From: Deltaproteobacteria bacterium
GTDB lineage: Bacteria; Myxococcota_A; UBA796; SXON01
Assembly (NCBI GenBank): GCA_947484175.1
Contig: CANKOI010000038.1
Coordinates: forward strand, 1 to 38,309
Length of the DNA stretch: 38,309 nucleotides
Direction of reading: 5' to 3'
Position 1 is the first letter of the stretch; each line of letters starts with the position of its first letter. A model generated the notes under the pieces. That model was given only the letters and a program-made list of their open reading frames with translations. It searched no databases and had not been told where the DNA came from. Below are positions 25,023 to 34,387 of this stretch, one piece after another. The position numbers and the translations under genes were made by a program.

Positions 25023-26138
25023 ATGGGTCTGTGGGACACGCTGAAGGAACACGCCGGCGCACAGTTTCTCGACGTCTTGGAGTGGGCCGACGACACGCGC
25101 GACAGCGTGGTGTACCGCTTCCCCATCTTCCAGAAAGCGATTCAGGACGGCGCCAAGCTCGTCGTGCGCGAAGGGCAGACCGCCGTATTCGTATCGGAGG
25201 GCAAGCTCAGCGACGTCTTCGCCGCCGGAACCCACGACATCAGCACCCGCAACGCCCCCATCATGGGGTTCTTCGAGAGCATCAAATACGGGCTGAACAT
25301 GCCCTACAAGGGCGATGTGTACTTCGTGAACACCCGCGTGTTCGCCGACCACAAGTGGGGCACGCCCAACCCCATCCCGATCCGCGACGCCGACCTCGGG
25401 GTGGTGCGCATGCGTGGCTTCGGCAGCTTCGCCTTCCGGGTGAGCGAGCCCGCCACGTTTCTTCGGGAGGTGGTCGGCACCACCGGCCTACTCACCACCG
25501 AGGACATCACCGGTCAACTGAAGCGCAAGCTGGTGAGTGCCTTGGCCGACACGATCGGGGAAGCCAAGATTCCGCTCCTCGACCTCGTCGCCCACTACAT
25601 GGACTTCGGCGACGCCCTGCGCGACCGGCTCAACCCTTGGTTCAAAGAGAACTACGGCATCACGCTCACCGACTTCGTGGTGGAGAACATCTCCGTGCCG
25701 CCCGAAGTCGAGAAGATGATGGACAAACGCAGCTCGATGGCGCTGGCCGGCGACATGAACACCTACATGCAGTTCCAGGCGGCCAACGCGATGGAGGAGG
25801 CGGCCAAAAACCCCGATGGCGGCGGGGGGTTCATGCAGGCAGGCCTTGGACTGGCGATGGGGCAGACGATGGCGGCGCAATTGGGTCAGGCCGGCCGCCC
25901 GGCCGCGGCGCCGCCCCCGCTCCCACCGCCGCTTCCTGCCCCAGCACTGTTCCACCATGCGGGCCCCGACGGAGTGCGCAGTCAGCTCGCCCCGGCCGAT
26001 GTCGTGGCCCGAGTGAAGGCGCAGCCTGGTCGCCATCTGGTGTGGAAGGAGGGCATGGCCGCCTGGGAAGAAGCCGCCGCCGTTCCCGAGATCGCCGCGC
26101 TCCTGCGCGCCGAGCCGCCGCCGCTGCCGCCGGGGTGA
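25023..26138 (+). CDS. SPFH-domain (virion core protein/YdjI-like) protein with C-terminal GYF-like domain
   Basis: A 371-residue cytoplasmic protein. Residues about 1-240 form the SPFH/band-7-like domain of the YdjI family: LVVREGQTAVFVSEGKLSDVF, AGTHDISTRNAPIMGFF, then DLGVVRMRGFGSFAFRV. A Gly/Ala/Pro-rich linker (about 265-305, poly-Pro) leads to a small C-terminal domain with LVWKEGMAAWEEA, resembling GYF_2/DUF4339 domains. Those domains bind proline-rich peptides. The SPFH part probably forms membrane-associated oligomers. A strong AGGGGAGGG site precedes the ATG at 25023; earlier in-frame sequence belongs to the divergent lipoprotein region. A TACACT hexamer at 24973-24978 is a possible -10. 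Confidence 0.85.
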   Translation: MGLWDTLKEHAGAQFLDVLEWADDTRDSVVYRFPIFQKAIQDGAKLVVREGQTAVFVSEGKLSDVFAAGTHDISTRNAPIMGFFESIKYGLNMPYKGDVYFVNTRVFADHKWGTPNPIPIRDADLGVVRMRGFGSFAFRVSEPATFLREVVGTTGLLTTEDITGQLKRKLVSALADTIGEAKIPLLDLVAHYMDFGDALRDRLNPWFKENYGITLTDFVVENISVPPEVEKMMDKRSSMALAGDMNTYMQFQAANAMEEAAKNPDGGGGFMQAGLGLAMGQTMAAQLGQAGRPAAAPPPLPPPLPAPALFHHAGPDGVRSQLAPADVVARVKAQPGRHLVWKEGMAAWEEAAAVPEIAALLRAEPPPLPPG

Positions 26139-26145
26139 ACGAGGT

Positions 26146-26250
26146 TCAATGAGCGAGCTCGCCGCCTGAATCCGGGCGCGGGCCCAGCGCGAAGGGCTTC
26201 CCGCCCAGCAGGATCACGCGTCGCACCGGCTTGCCGGGGACACGGTTCAT
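26146..26250 (-). CDS. Possible 34-residue small ORF
   Basis: MNRVPGKPVRRVILLGGKPF begins a basic 34-residue peptide ending in ELAH. It has an ATG preceded by an SD-like GGAGAACAGG, and is divergent from the DUF3592 gene. No homology was recognised. The evidence is a start, a ribosome binding site and plausible codon use over a very short length, so it may be chance or the tail of a decayed gene. Confidence 0.25.
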   Translation of the reverse strand: MNRVPGKPVRRVILLGGKPFALGPRPDSGGELAH

Positions 26251-26255
26251 GTTGC

Positions 26256-26326
26256 CTGTTCTCCGTTCCGGACCCAACGGTTGCGGGCAATGGCCAACCC
26301 CCATACTGCGTCCTTCCGGAGAACAG
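26256..26326. repeat. 10-bp inverted repeat between divergent start sites
   Basis: CTGTTCTCCG at 26256-26265 and CGGAGAACAG at 26317-26326 are perfect inverted copies separated by 51 bp. The right copy carries the GGAG ribosome binding site of the DUF3592 gene; the left copy places the same GGAG before the possible 34-residue ORF. It could be an operator pair, a duplicated leader or coincidence. Confidence 0.4.
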
Positions 26327-26328
26327 CG

Positions 26329-26784
26329 ATGGAAAGACGATGGTCCCCGGTGAATCTTGTGATCTTGACGCTTGCGCTTGTTTACGGCGGTTGGGTGGGA
26401 TTGAGCAACGCCAGACTCAAGTGGGCATCGTCGAATTGGATGAGCGTCCCCGGCCAGATCGAAAGCAGCGAAGTCGCGTCCCGTCGCCACAACACGCGCT
26501 ACGCCCAAGTTGAGTATACGTACAGCGTCGGCGGTTCCGCTTATCGCAATGACAGACTGTCGCTTGGTGACGGAGTGCCGTCCGGATTTGCCGATGCGGA
26601 TGATTTTGTGCAGCGCCATCCGCCGGGCACTCCAGTCGTCGTTTACTATGATCCTCGCGATCCGTCGAAGTCCTCAATATCGACCGCCGGTTCGCCAGGC
26701 GCTTACCTTTTTCTGACCTTACTATGCTGGGGCTTCGCGGGCGTTTCCCTGCGTTCGGCCTTGCGTTCGCGCCACGAGCCCTGA
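26329..26784 (+). CDS. DUF3592-domain membrane protein
   Basis: A 151-residue protein with a membrane segment at about 8-27 and another near the C-terminus (about 122-143). Between them lies the DUF3592 domain: WMSVPGQIESSEV, YAQVEYTYSVGGSAYRNDRL and HPPGTPVVVYYDPRDPSKSSI. The function of the family is unknown. The ATG at 26329 has GGAG eight bases before it and was preferred to a TTG at 26281. The codon use is visibly less GC-rich than the surroundings (AAT, GAA, TAT, TTT and GTT are common), which suggests recent acquisition. The sequence downstream is non-coding or decayed. Confidence 0.82.
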   Translation: MERRWSPVNLVILTLALVYGGWVGLSNARLKWASSNWMSVPGQIESSEVASRRHNTRYAQVEYTYSVGGSAYRNDRLSLGDGVPSGFADADDFVQRHPPGTPVVVYYDPRDPSKSSISTAGSPGAYLFLTLLCWGFAGVSLRSALRSRHEP

Positions 26785-27217
26785 AGCCATTCGTCCTGCG
26801 GCGAAGGATGGCGATTCGTGCACAGCGGAGTTCCCCGACGACCCGTTGTTGCTGGCACGCCGAATTTGCAATTCACGTCAGCAGCCGTCGAACGCGGACT
26901 GGGGACTGGACGGAAAAACCGCGCTCGTCACGGGAGCGCGCAGCCATACCCGTGGGCCGCCATGGAGCGCCCGGCCTTCGTCGCGTGAACCCGGGCAACG
27001 GCGGGCCAGTGGACCGGCCGGCCGTCGTCCACGATCGTGTCCCGGCCGTGCTTCGCGTCGCGCGCCACGGGAGGATTTGGCCGATGATTTCGCCGTCGCG
27101 GCTGGCCAATGGAGCCACCTGAAAGCAATCTCATGCCGTCCTCCAGTAGCACCCCTTCAACGATGCCCCCGGGGGGCCGCCAGGGCCCTCGCGGCGAACC
27201 GCCCCAACGTCACTCTG
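26785..27217. other. Gene-free 433-bp stretch with decayed sequence
   Basis: No ORF here has a convincing start, ribosome binding site or family match. Several overlapping frames on both strands stay open because of composition. One short in-frame segment at 26903-26944 resembles the start of a short-chain dehydrogenase (listed separately). No terminator with a T-run was found for the DUF3592 gene or for aspS, which ends at 27218 on the other strand. Confidence 0.5.
26903..26944 (+). pseudogene. Remnant of a short-chain dehydrogenase N-terminus
   Basis: In one frame the sequence reads GLDGKTALVTGARS, the strand and first glycines of the SDR nucleotide-binding motif. The expected GxGxG continuation is absent, and the frame runs into unrelated Arg/Pro-rich sequence. 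Fourteen residues is short, so chance is possible, but the match is to a well-conserved motif in an otherwise gene-free patch. Confidence 0.3.
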
Positions 27218-28987
<1,770 letters not shown>

Positions 28988-29033
28988 GGGTCACCTCGGG
29001 AGGGCGCGAGCTAACCCGGCGAGGCGTCGCGGA

Positions 29034-32000
29034 TCAGAACGCCTCAAGGTTGTCGAAGCCGGATCGGCAGCCGGGGTCTTCGGCGTCCGCAAACCCGTTG
29101 GTGTCGTTGTCCACGACGTCGTTGCACTGGTACGAAAGGTTGTACCCCGAGGTGTCGGCCGCGCAGTCCGAGATGCTCTGCTCGGTGTCCGACACCGGCG
29201 AGGCGCAGTCGGGGTCGAGCAGGTCCGACCAGCCGTCGCAGTCGGTGTCCACGCCGTCGTTGCAGGAGGTGGCGGGGTCGACCTCGTCGGTGTCGGCGCC
29301 TTCCGTGCAGCCCCAGTCGTCGGCGTCGAGGAGGCCGTCGCCATCGTCGTCGAGGCCGTTGTTGCACGCGGCGCCGGCGAAGCCGTCGGCTTCAAAGAGG
29401 TCGCTGCCCACGGTGCATGCGGGGTCGTCGAGGTCGCTCCAGCCGTCGCCGTCGTCGTCGAGACCGTTCTCGCACTCAGGAGTGTGCGTTTCGTCGGCGT
29501 CGAGGGCGGAATCGCAGCCGGGATCGGCCGCGTCTACGAGGCCGTCGGCGTCGTCGTCGGCAGCGTCGTTACAAACGAAGCCGCTGTCCGTCCCCGACTC
29601 CACGCCGAGCCAGGCGCAGTCGGGGTCATCCCCGTCCACCCAGCCATCGCCGTCGTCGTCCGTGCCATCCACACAACTGGAGCCGCCGGCCGACGAGGAG
29701 ACCTCGGCGTTGTCGAGCCCGGTCGTGCAGTCGGCGTCGGCAGCGTCCACACCGCCGTCGCCATCGTTGTCGAGCCCGTCGTGGCACTCCGACGGCCCGG
29801 GCGCGCCGGCCTCGGCGGTGGCGCTCACGCAGTCGGGGTCGTCTGCGTCTACCCAAGAGTCGGCGTCGTTGTCCAAGCCGTCTTCGCACACGGCGGAAAC
29901 GTCGGTCTCGGCGTCATCGCCGCCTTCGGTGCAGCCCGGGTCGTCGGCGTCGGCGAAGCCATCGCCGTCGTCGTCGAGGCCGTTGTTGCAGGCGGTGCCG
30001 GCGTAGCCTGCAACGTCGCAGTCCATGTCGAGGGCATCTGCCCAGCCGTCGGCGTCGTCGTCTTCGCCGTCGGCGCAGTCGGTGGAGAGGGTGTCTTCGG
30101 TGCTGCCGAGGCCACTCGGGCAGTCGGCGTCGTCCGCGTCGGCGAAGCCGTCGCCATCGTCGTCCACGCCGTTGCTGCATGCCGAAGACGCGTACCCGTC
30201 GCCCTCGGCGAAGCCGAGCGCGCAGTCGGCGTCGTCGTCGTCCACCCAGCCATCGGCGTCGCCATCGAGGCCATCTTCGCAGGTCGCGTCGATCGCCACC
30301 TCGGCGGCGTCAAAGGCGTCGAGGCAGTCGGCGTCGGCGGCATCCGCCGCGCCGTCGGCATCGTCGTCCACGCCGTCGTTGCAGTCTCCTGATCGGTACC
30401 CGACCTCATCCCCCTGAACGACACAATCGGGGTCGTCGGCGTCCAACCAGCCGTCGCCGTCGTCGTCGTCGCCGTTGTCGCAGTCGTCGGGCGTGACCGC
30501 CTCATCGTCGTCCCAGCCCGCCGCGCACTCGGCGTCGTCGGCGTCCACGAGGCCGTCGCCGTCGTCGTCGAGGCCGTTGTCGCAGGCGCGGCTGCCTAGG
30601 CCGAGCTCGTCGCCGGAGGCGGCGCAGTCGGCGTCCACGCTGTCGATCCACCCGTCCCCATCGCTGTCTGCGCCATCGGCGCAGTCGTCCGCCACTGCGT
30701 CTTCCACCGTGTCGAGCGCGCTGTCGCAGCCCGAGTCGGCGCTGTCGATCCGACGGTTTCCATCGTTGTCCACGCCGTCGTTGCACTCCGTGCTGCCCGC
30801 GCCCAGCTCGTCGTCCAGCGAGGCGCAATCGGGGTCGGCGGCGTCCACCCACCCGTCGCTGTCGCTATCGAGGCCGTCGTAGCAGGTGCCCGTGGGGTCG
30901 GTTTCGTCGTCGTCGCCGGCGCGGCCGCAGCCTGCGTCGTCGCCATCGGAGAGCCCATCCGCATCGTCGTCGATGCCGTTGTTGCACGCCGTCCACCCGG
31001 TGCCGGCCTCGGTGTCGCCTGTGTCACAATCGGGGTCGGCCGCGTCGGTCCAGCCGTCGCCGTCGCCGTCGCTGCCATCGGTACAGTCGCTCAGCGCGCT
31101 GTCTTCCAGCTCGTCGAAGCCGTCCGCACAGTCGGCATCGTCGCTGTCCACCGTCCGGTCGCCGTCGTTGTCCAGACCATCGTTGCAGCCTGTTGTCCCG
31201 TAGGCCACTTCCGTAGACCCCGAGGCGCAGTCCGGGTCTTCGCTGTCGAGCCACCCATCGCTGTCGTTGTCGAGGCCATCCGAGCACGCGGTGATGGCGT
31301 CGGTTTCGCTGTTGTCAGACCCGCTGGAGCAGCCCGGGTCGGCGCTGTCGGCAACCCCATCGGAGTCGTCGTCGGTGCCGTTGTTGCACGCGTACGAGCT
31401 TGACGCGGGGCCCTCGGTGGTTCCCGTGCTCGACGCACAAGCAGGGTCTTCGGTGTCGGTCCAGCCATCCCCGTCGTTGTCCACAGCGTCAGCGCAGGCG
31501 TAGTCCTCCTCGTAGTCGTCCTCCGCGCTCAGGCAGTCGGGGTCTGCGGCATCGACGAGGCCGTCGCGCGTGGTTTCGTTGTCGGCGCCGTCGTTGCACT
31601 CGGTGGCGCCGAAGCCGGCCTCGGCGGCACCCGTGGCACAGTCGGGGTCGGCGGAGTCCGCCCAGCCGTCCGCGTCGTCGTCGGCCCCGTTTTCGCAGGA
31701 CGTCGCTTCGGAGGCGCTGGAGGCGAAGAGGCAACGACTGTCGGCCCCGTCCACCGTGAAGTCGCCGTCGTTGTCGATTCCGTCATTGCACTCGCCCGCT
31801 CCGAAGCCGCTCTCCTCGATGGCGGCCGCGCAGTCGGGATCGTCCCCGTCCGTCCAGCCGTCTGCATCGCCGTCGAGCCCATCGGAGCACCCGTCGGTCT
31901 CGGTGTCGCCCTCCGCGTTCGCGCAGGCGGTGTCGGAGGCATCCTTCTGGCCGTCGCCGTCGTTGTCCACGTTGTCGTTGCAGGCCGACTCGCCGAAGCT

Positions 32001-33281
32001 CCGCTCGGTCCCCAAGAGCGCGCAGTCCGGATCTTCGTCGTCGTTCCAGCCATCGCCGTCGTTGTCAACACCGTCATCACAGTCGCCAGCTTCGCTGTCG
32101 TCCCACGCGTTCTCGCATCCGTCGTCGAAGGGATCGATCGCCCCGTCGGCGTCGTCGTCCACCCCGTTGCTGCACTCGCCTTCGTTGTCGATCCCGCCTT
32201 CCGAGTCGTCGGTCAGGTTGCTGCAACCGGGGTCGTCGAGGTCGGTCCACCCGTCGCCGTCGTCGTCCGTGCTGTTGGCACAGAGGTTCAGCTCGGAGTC
32301 GTCCGTGGCCGAGGTGCAGGCGGCGTCGTCTTTGTCGGTGTTGCCGTCAACGTCGTCGTCCTCCCCGTTGTTGCACAGGTAGTCGCTGAACCCGACCTCA
32401 TCGCTGCCCGTTAGGCAGTCAGGGTCGCGGGCATCCACCCAGCCGTCGGCGTCGTTGTCGACACCATCGTCGCAGGCGGGGCTGCCCTCGTCGTCGTCGT
32501 AGGCCGAGCCACAGTCGGGATCGGCGCCATCCGCGAGCTCGTCTTCGTCGTCGTCTTCGCCGTTGTTGCATTCCGCGTCGCCCAAACCCAGCTCGTCGCC
32601 GATGTCGTCGCAGTCGGGGTCGGCCCGGTCCGACCATCCGTCGCCGTCGTTGTCGAGCCCATCGCTGCACCGGTGGGCCTCCGCCTCCTGATAGGCGTCT
32701 TGGCAAAAGTCGTCGTCCGCGTCGATGCTCCCGTCGCCGTCGTTGTCCACGCCATCGTTGCACGCAGAGCGCCCGGGGCCCATCTCCGTCGTCCCGGCGG
32801 AGCAGTCGGGGTCGTCGAGGTCCGCCCACCCGTCGCCGTCGTTGTCGCGCCCGTCGTTGCACCCCGTGATCGGCGTCTCCAACGGGGCAAACGCGATCTC
32901 CACCTCGAAGACGGTGTCGGTCACGAACTCGAAGGGGCCGAAGGTGTCGGTGGTGACGGTCTGCGCGTCGTCGAGCCAACCGGCGCCGCTGAGCCGGAAG
33001 GGGCTGGTGTTCGCGCCCGGTTGCAGCTCAACGGTGGAGAACTCGCCGTCGCTGAACGGCACGCTCAGGCGACACTCGAACTCCGCGTCGTCGAGCACCC
33101 AGTCGGCGAGGCAGTCGTCTTCGCCCTCGTAGGGCGACTCGGGGTCGGCGAAGAGGGCAAAGCTGTCGGCTGCGGTGAGCGCCGACTCGCCAGTGACTCG
33201 CACCACGATCGCGGTGCGCCCATCGCTGGCACTCTCGCACGCGACAAGGGCCGCGAAAAACAGGAAGGAGGCTCGGCTCAT
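29034..33281 (-). CDS. Giant lipoprotein with 38 alternating Asp/Cys repeats
   Basis: A 1,415-residue exported protein. The leader MSRASFLFFAALVAC gives a lipobox with Cys15. Residues about 20-138 form a beta-rich domain of unknown family. From residue 141 to near the end run 38 units of the form C-x-D/N-G-x-D-N/D-D-x-D-G-x-x-D-x-x-D-P-x-C, linked by short acidic spacers. The odd units have Trp after the central DG (or DS/DA variants); none of the even ones do. The Asp pattern resembles thrombospondin type 3 and other calcium-binding repeats, and each unit has a Cys pair. Expected role: a long, metal-stiffened, disulfide-braced surface fibre. The ATG overlaps the stop of the PEGA gene (ATGA). 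The function of such proteins is not established. Confidence 0.88.
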   Translation of the reverse strand: MSRASFLFFAALVACESASDGRTAIVVRVTGESALTAADSFALFADPESPYEGEDDCLADWVLDDAEFECRLSVPFSDGEFSTVELQPGANTSPFRLSGAGWLDDAQTVTTDTFGPFEFVTDTVFEVEIAFAPLETPITGCNDGRDNDGDGWADLDDPDCSAGTTEMGPGRSACNDGVDNDGDGSIDADDDFCQDAYQEAEAHRCSDGLDNDGDGWSDRADPDCDDIGDELGLGDAECNNGEDDDEDELADGADPDCGSAYDDDEGSPACDDGVDNDADGWVDARDPDCLTGSDEVGFSDYLCNNGEDDDVDGNTDKDDAACTSATDDSELNLCANSTDDDGDGWTDLDDPGCSNLTDDSEGGIDNEGECSNGVDDDADGAIDPFDDGCENAWDDSEAGDCDDGVDNDGDGWNDDEDPDCALLGTERSFGESACNDNVDNDGDGQKDASDTACANAEGDTETDGCSDGLDGDADGWTDGDDPDCAAAIEESGFGAGECNDGIDNDGDFTVDGADSRCLFASSASEATSCENGADDDADGWADSADPDCATGAAEAGFGATECNDGADNETTRDGLVDAADPDCLSAEDDYEEDYACADAVDNDGDGWTDTEDPACASSTGTTEGPASSSYACNNGTDDDSDGVADSADPGCSSGSDNSETDAITACSDGLDNDSDGWLDSEDPDCASGSTEVAYGTTGCNDGLDNDGDRTVDSDDADCADGFDELEDSALSDCTDGSDGDGDGWTDAADPDCDTGDTEAGTGWTACNNGIDDDADGLSDGDDAGCGRAGDDDETDPTGTCYDGLDSDSDGWVDAADPDCASLDDELGAGSTECNDGVDNDGNRRIDSADSGCDSALDTVEDAVADDCADGADSDGDGWIDSVDADCAASGDELGLGSRACDNGLDDDGDGLVDADDAECAAGWDDDEAVTPDDCDNGDDDDGDGWLDADDPDCVVQGDEVGYRSGDCNDGVDDDADGAADAADADCLDAFDAAEVAIDATCEDGLDGDADGWVDDDDADCALGFAEGDGYASSACSNGVDDDGDGFADADDADCPSGLGSTEDTLSTDCADGEDDDADGWADALDMDCDVAGYAGTACNNGLDDDGDGFADADDPGCTEGGDDAETDVSAVCEDGLDNDADSWVDADDPDCVSATAEAGAPGPSECHDGLDNDGDGGVDAADADCTTGLDNAEVSSSAGGSSCVDGTDDDGDGWVDGDDPDCAWLGVESGTDSGFVCNDAADDDADGLVDAADPGCDSALDADETHTPECENGLDDDGDGWSDLDDPACTVGSDLFEADGFAGAACNNGLDDDGDGLLDADDWGCTEGADTDEVDPATSCNDGVDTDCDGWSDLLDPDCASPVSDTEQSISDCAADTSGYNLSYQCNDVVDNDTNGFADAEDPGCRSGFDNLEAF
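29040..32861 (-). repeat. 38 Asp/Cys units forming 19 two-unit superrepeats
   Basis: Each superrepeat is about 67 codons (about 200 bp): one Trp-type unit followed by one unit without Trp. The alternation holds over all 38 units. Unit 14 has a two-residue insertion (NETTRDGL), unit 37 has an extra Cys (TDCDGW), and units 37 and 38 are joined by a longer spacer. Cys to Cys distance inside a unit is 19 residues in almost every case. Identity between copies is moderate, so the array is old rather than freshly amplified. Confidence 0.85.
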
Positions 33282-34348
33282 GGGAGGGTCACCACGACGT
33301 CGCCTGCCGGCGCCGGTTCAGGTTGGTTGCTGGCAACGACGACCGCGGCCGTCGTTGCGGCAGCGGCGGTCCCGCCTCCCACCGCGGCCCAGAAGGCCCA
33401 CTGCTGCGTGATCGGCTTCTGCTCCGCCAGGGTGGCACCGGCGAGACGAATCGTGAGCGCACCGCTGCCTGGGACGGTGAACTTGCCGGTGACGCGCCGG
33501 TCCCCGTCGACCACCGTCACATCGAGGCGGCCTTTGGCAACGTTCGGCACCCGAGCCGGGCCCTTCGCCACCTCCACTTCGTTGAACAGCACGGCGGCGG
33601 CCACACCCACGCCCTTGACGACCACCTCCGCCCCGGCCTTGGCGAGCGTGATCTCCACGGCGCCGCGGCCGCCCTTGGTGGTGTCGACCGCACGGTAGGC
33701 GGTGGCATACCCATCCAACGAAACCTGCACGCCATGAACCCCGCGCGCCACGCCCCGGTTGCGGCTGGGGGTAGCGCCGACCTCGGCGCCGTCGAGCCGA
33801 ACGGCCGCACCGGGCGGCGTCGTGCCCACCACGATGACGCCCTCGCTCGACTCGAGCGTGAGGGCCACGACGTAGTTGCGCCCCTTCACGAGCGGGAGGG
33901 TGGCGTCGACCTGCTCAAAGCCCGGTGCCTGGGCCCGGTAGCTCAACGCCGCCGCGGTGGGCGCCGGGAGGCGAACGGGCAGCCCGTAGATCTGGTCGCC
34001 GATCACCACCTGCGCGCCCGCCGGGCCGCTGAACTCCACCGAGCCGGGACCGGGCGTGAGGACAGCCGACACGTCGAGCGTCTTGTCGACCTGAAGTTCA
34101 ACGAGGCGCACGTACGGCTCGAAGTTGTCAGCGACGACGCGCAGCGTATGCGAGCCCGCCGGCAGGTACTTGGTGAGCGGCGCAGCGCCGATGAGGGCCC
34201 CGTCGAGGTACACCTCCGCTCCCGGAACCGTGCTGCTGAGGCGCAGGACCCCCGTGGAGTCGGCCCCAAAGGCAGAGGACAGGAGCGCGAGGGCGACCAC
34301 GCCCAGTGAGACGGTCGGCATGGCGCGGAGGGTAGCACGACGGAGCAT
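33278..34348 (-). CDS. PEGA-domain protein
   Basis: A 356-residue exported protein. The leader MLRRATLRAMPTVSLGVVAL... has Arg residues followed by a hydrophobic core and an AFGA cleavage site, which favours the ATG at 34348 over that at 34321. Two or more PEGA-type repeats are visible: GVLRLSSTVPGAEVYLDGALIGAAPLTKYLPAGSHTLRV (about 33-71), and VIVVGTTPPGAAVRLDGAEVGATPSRNRGVARGVHGVQVSLDGY (about 170-215). A C-terminal hydrophobic stretch (AFWAAVGGGTAAAATTAAVVVA) could be a membrane anchor. PEGA domains are found in surface and S-layer-linked proteins. The stop overlaps the start of the giant repeat lipoprotein, so the two are probably made together. Confidence 0.85.
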   Translation of the reverse strand: MLRRATLRAMPTVSLGVVALALLSSAFGADSTGVLRLSSTVPGAEVYLDGALIGAAPLTKYLPAGSHTLRVVADNFEPYVRLVELQVDKTLDVSAVLTPGPGSVEFSGPAGAQVVIGDQIYGLPVRLPAPTAAALSYRAQAPGFEQVDATLPLVKGRNYVVALTLESSEGVIVVGTTPPGAAVRLDGAEVGATPSRNRGVARGVHGVQVSLDGYATAYRAVDTTKGGRGAVEITLAKAGAEVVVKGVGVAAAVLFNEVEVAKGPARVPNVAKGRLDVTVVDGDRRVTGKFTVPGSGALTIRLAGATLAEQKPITQQWAFWAAVGGGTAAAATTAAVVVASNQPEPAPAGDVVVTLP

Positions 34349-34387
34349 CCACCTGCATCCGAATGCGGGATCGGGCTAGGGGGCTGG

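Noticed and set aside
26785-27217. Possible genes on both strands in the spacer before aspS
   Set aside because: None has a ribosome binding site plus recognisable domain; translations are Arg/Pro/Ser-rich and the frames overlap each other.
29040-32861. The DNA repeats considered as a CRISPR array or minisatellite
   Set aside because: Period about 200 bp, moderate identity, in frame throughout and coding for an ordered protein; no direct repeat of 25-40 bp with unique spacers.
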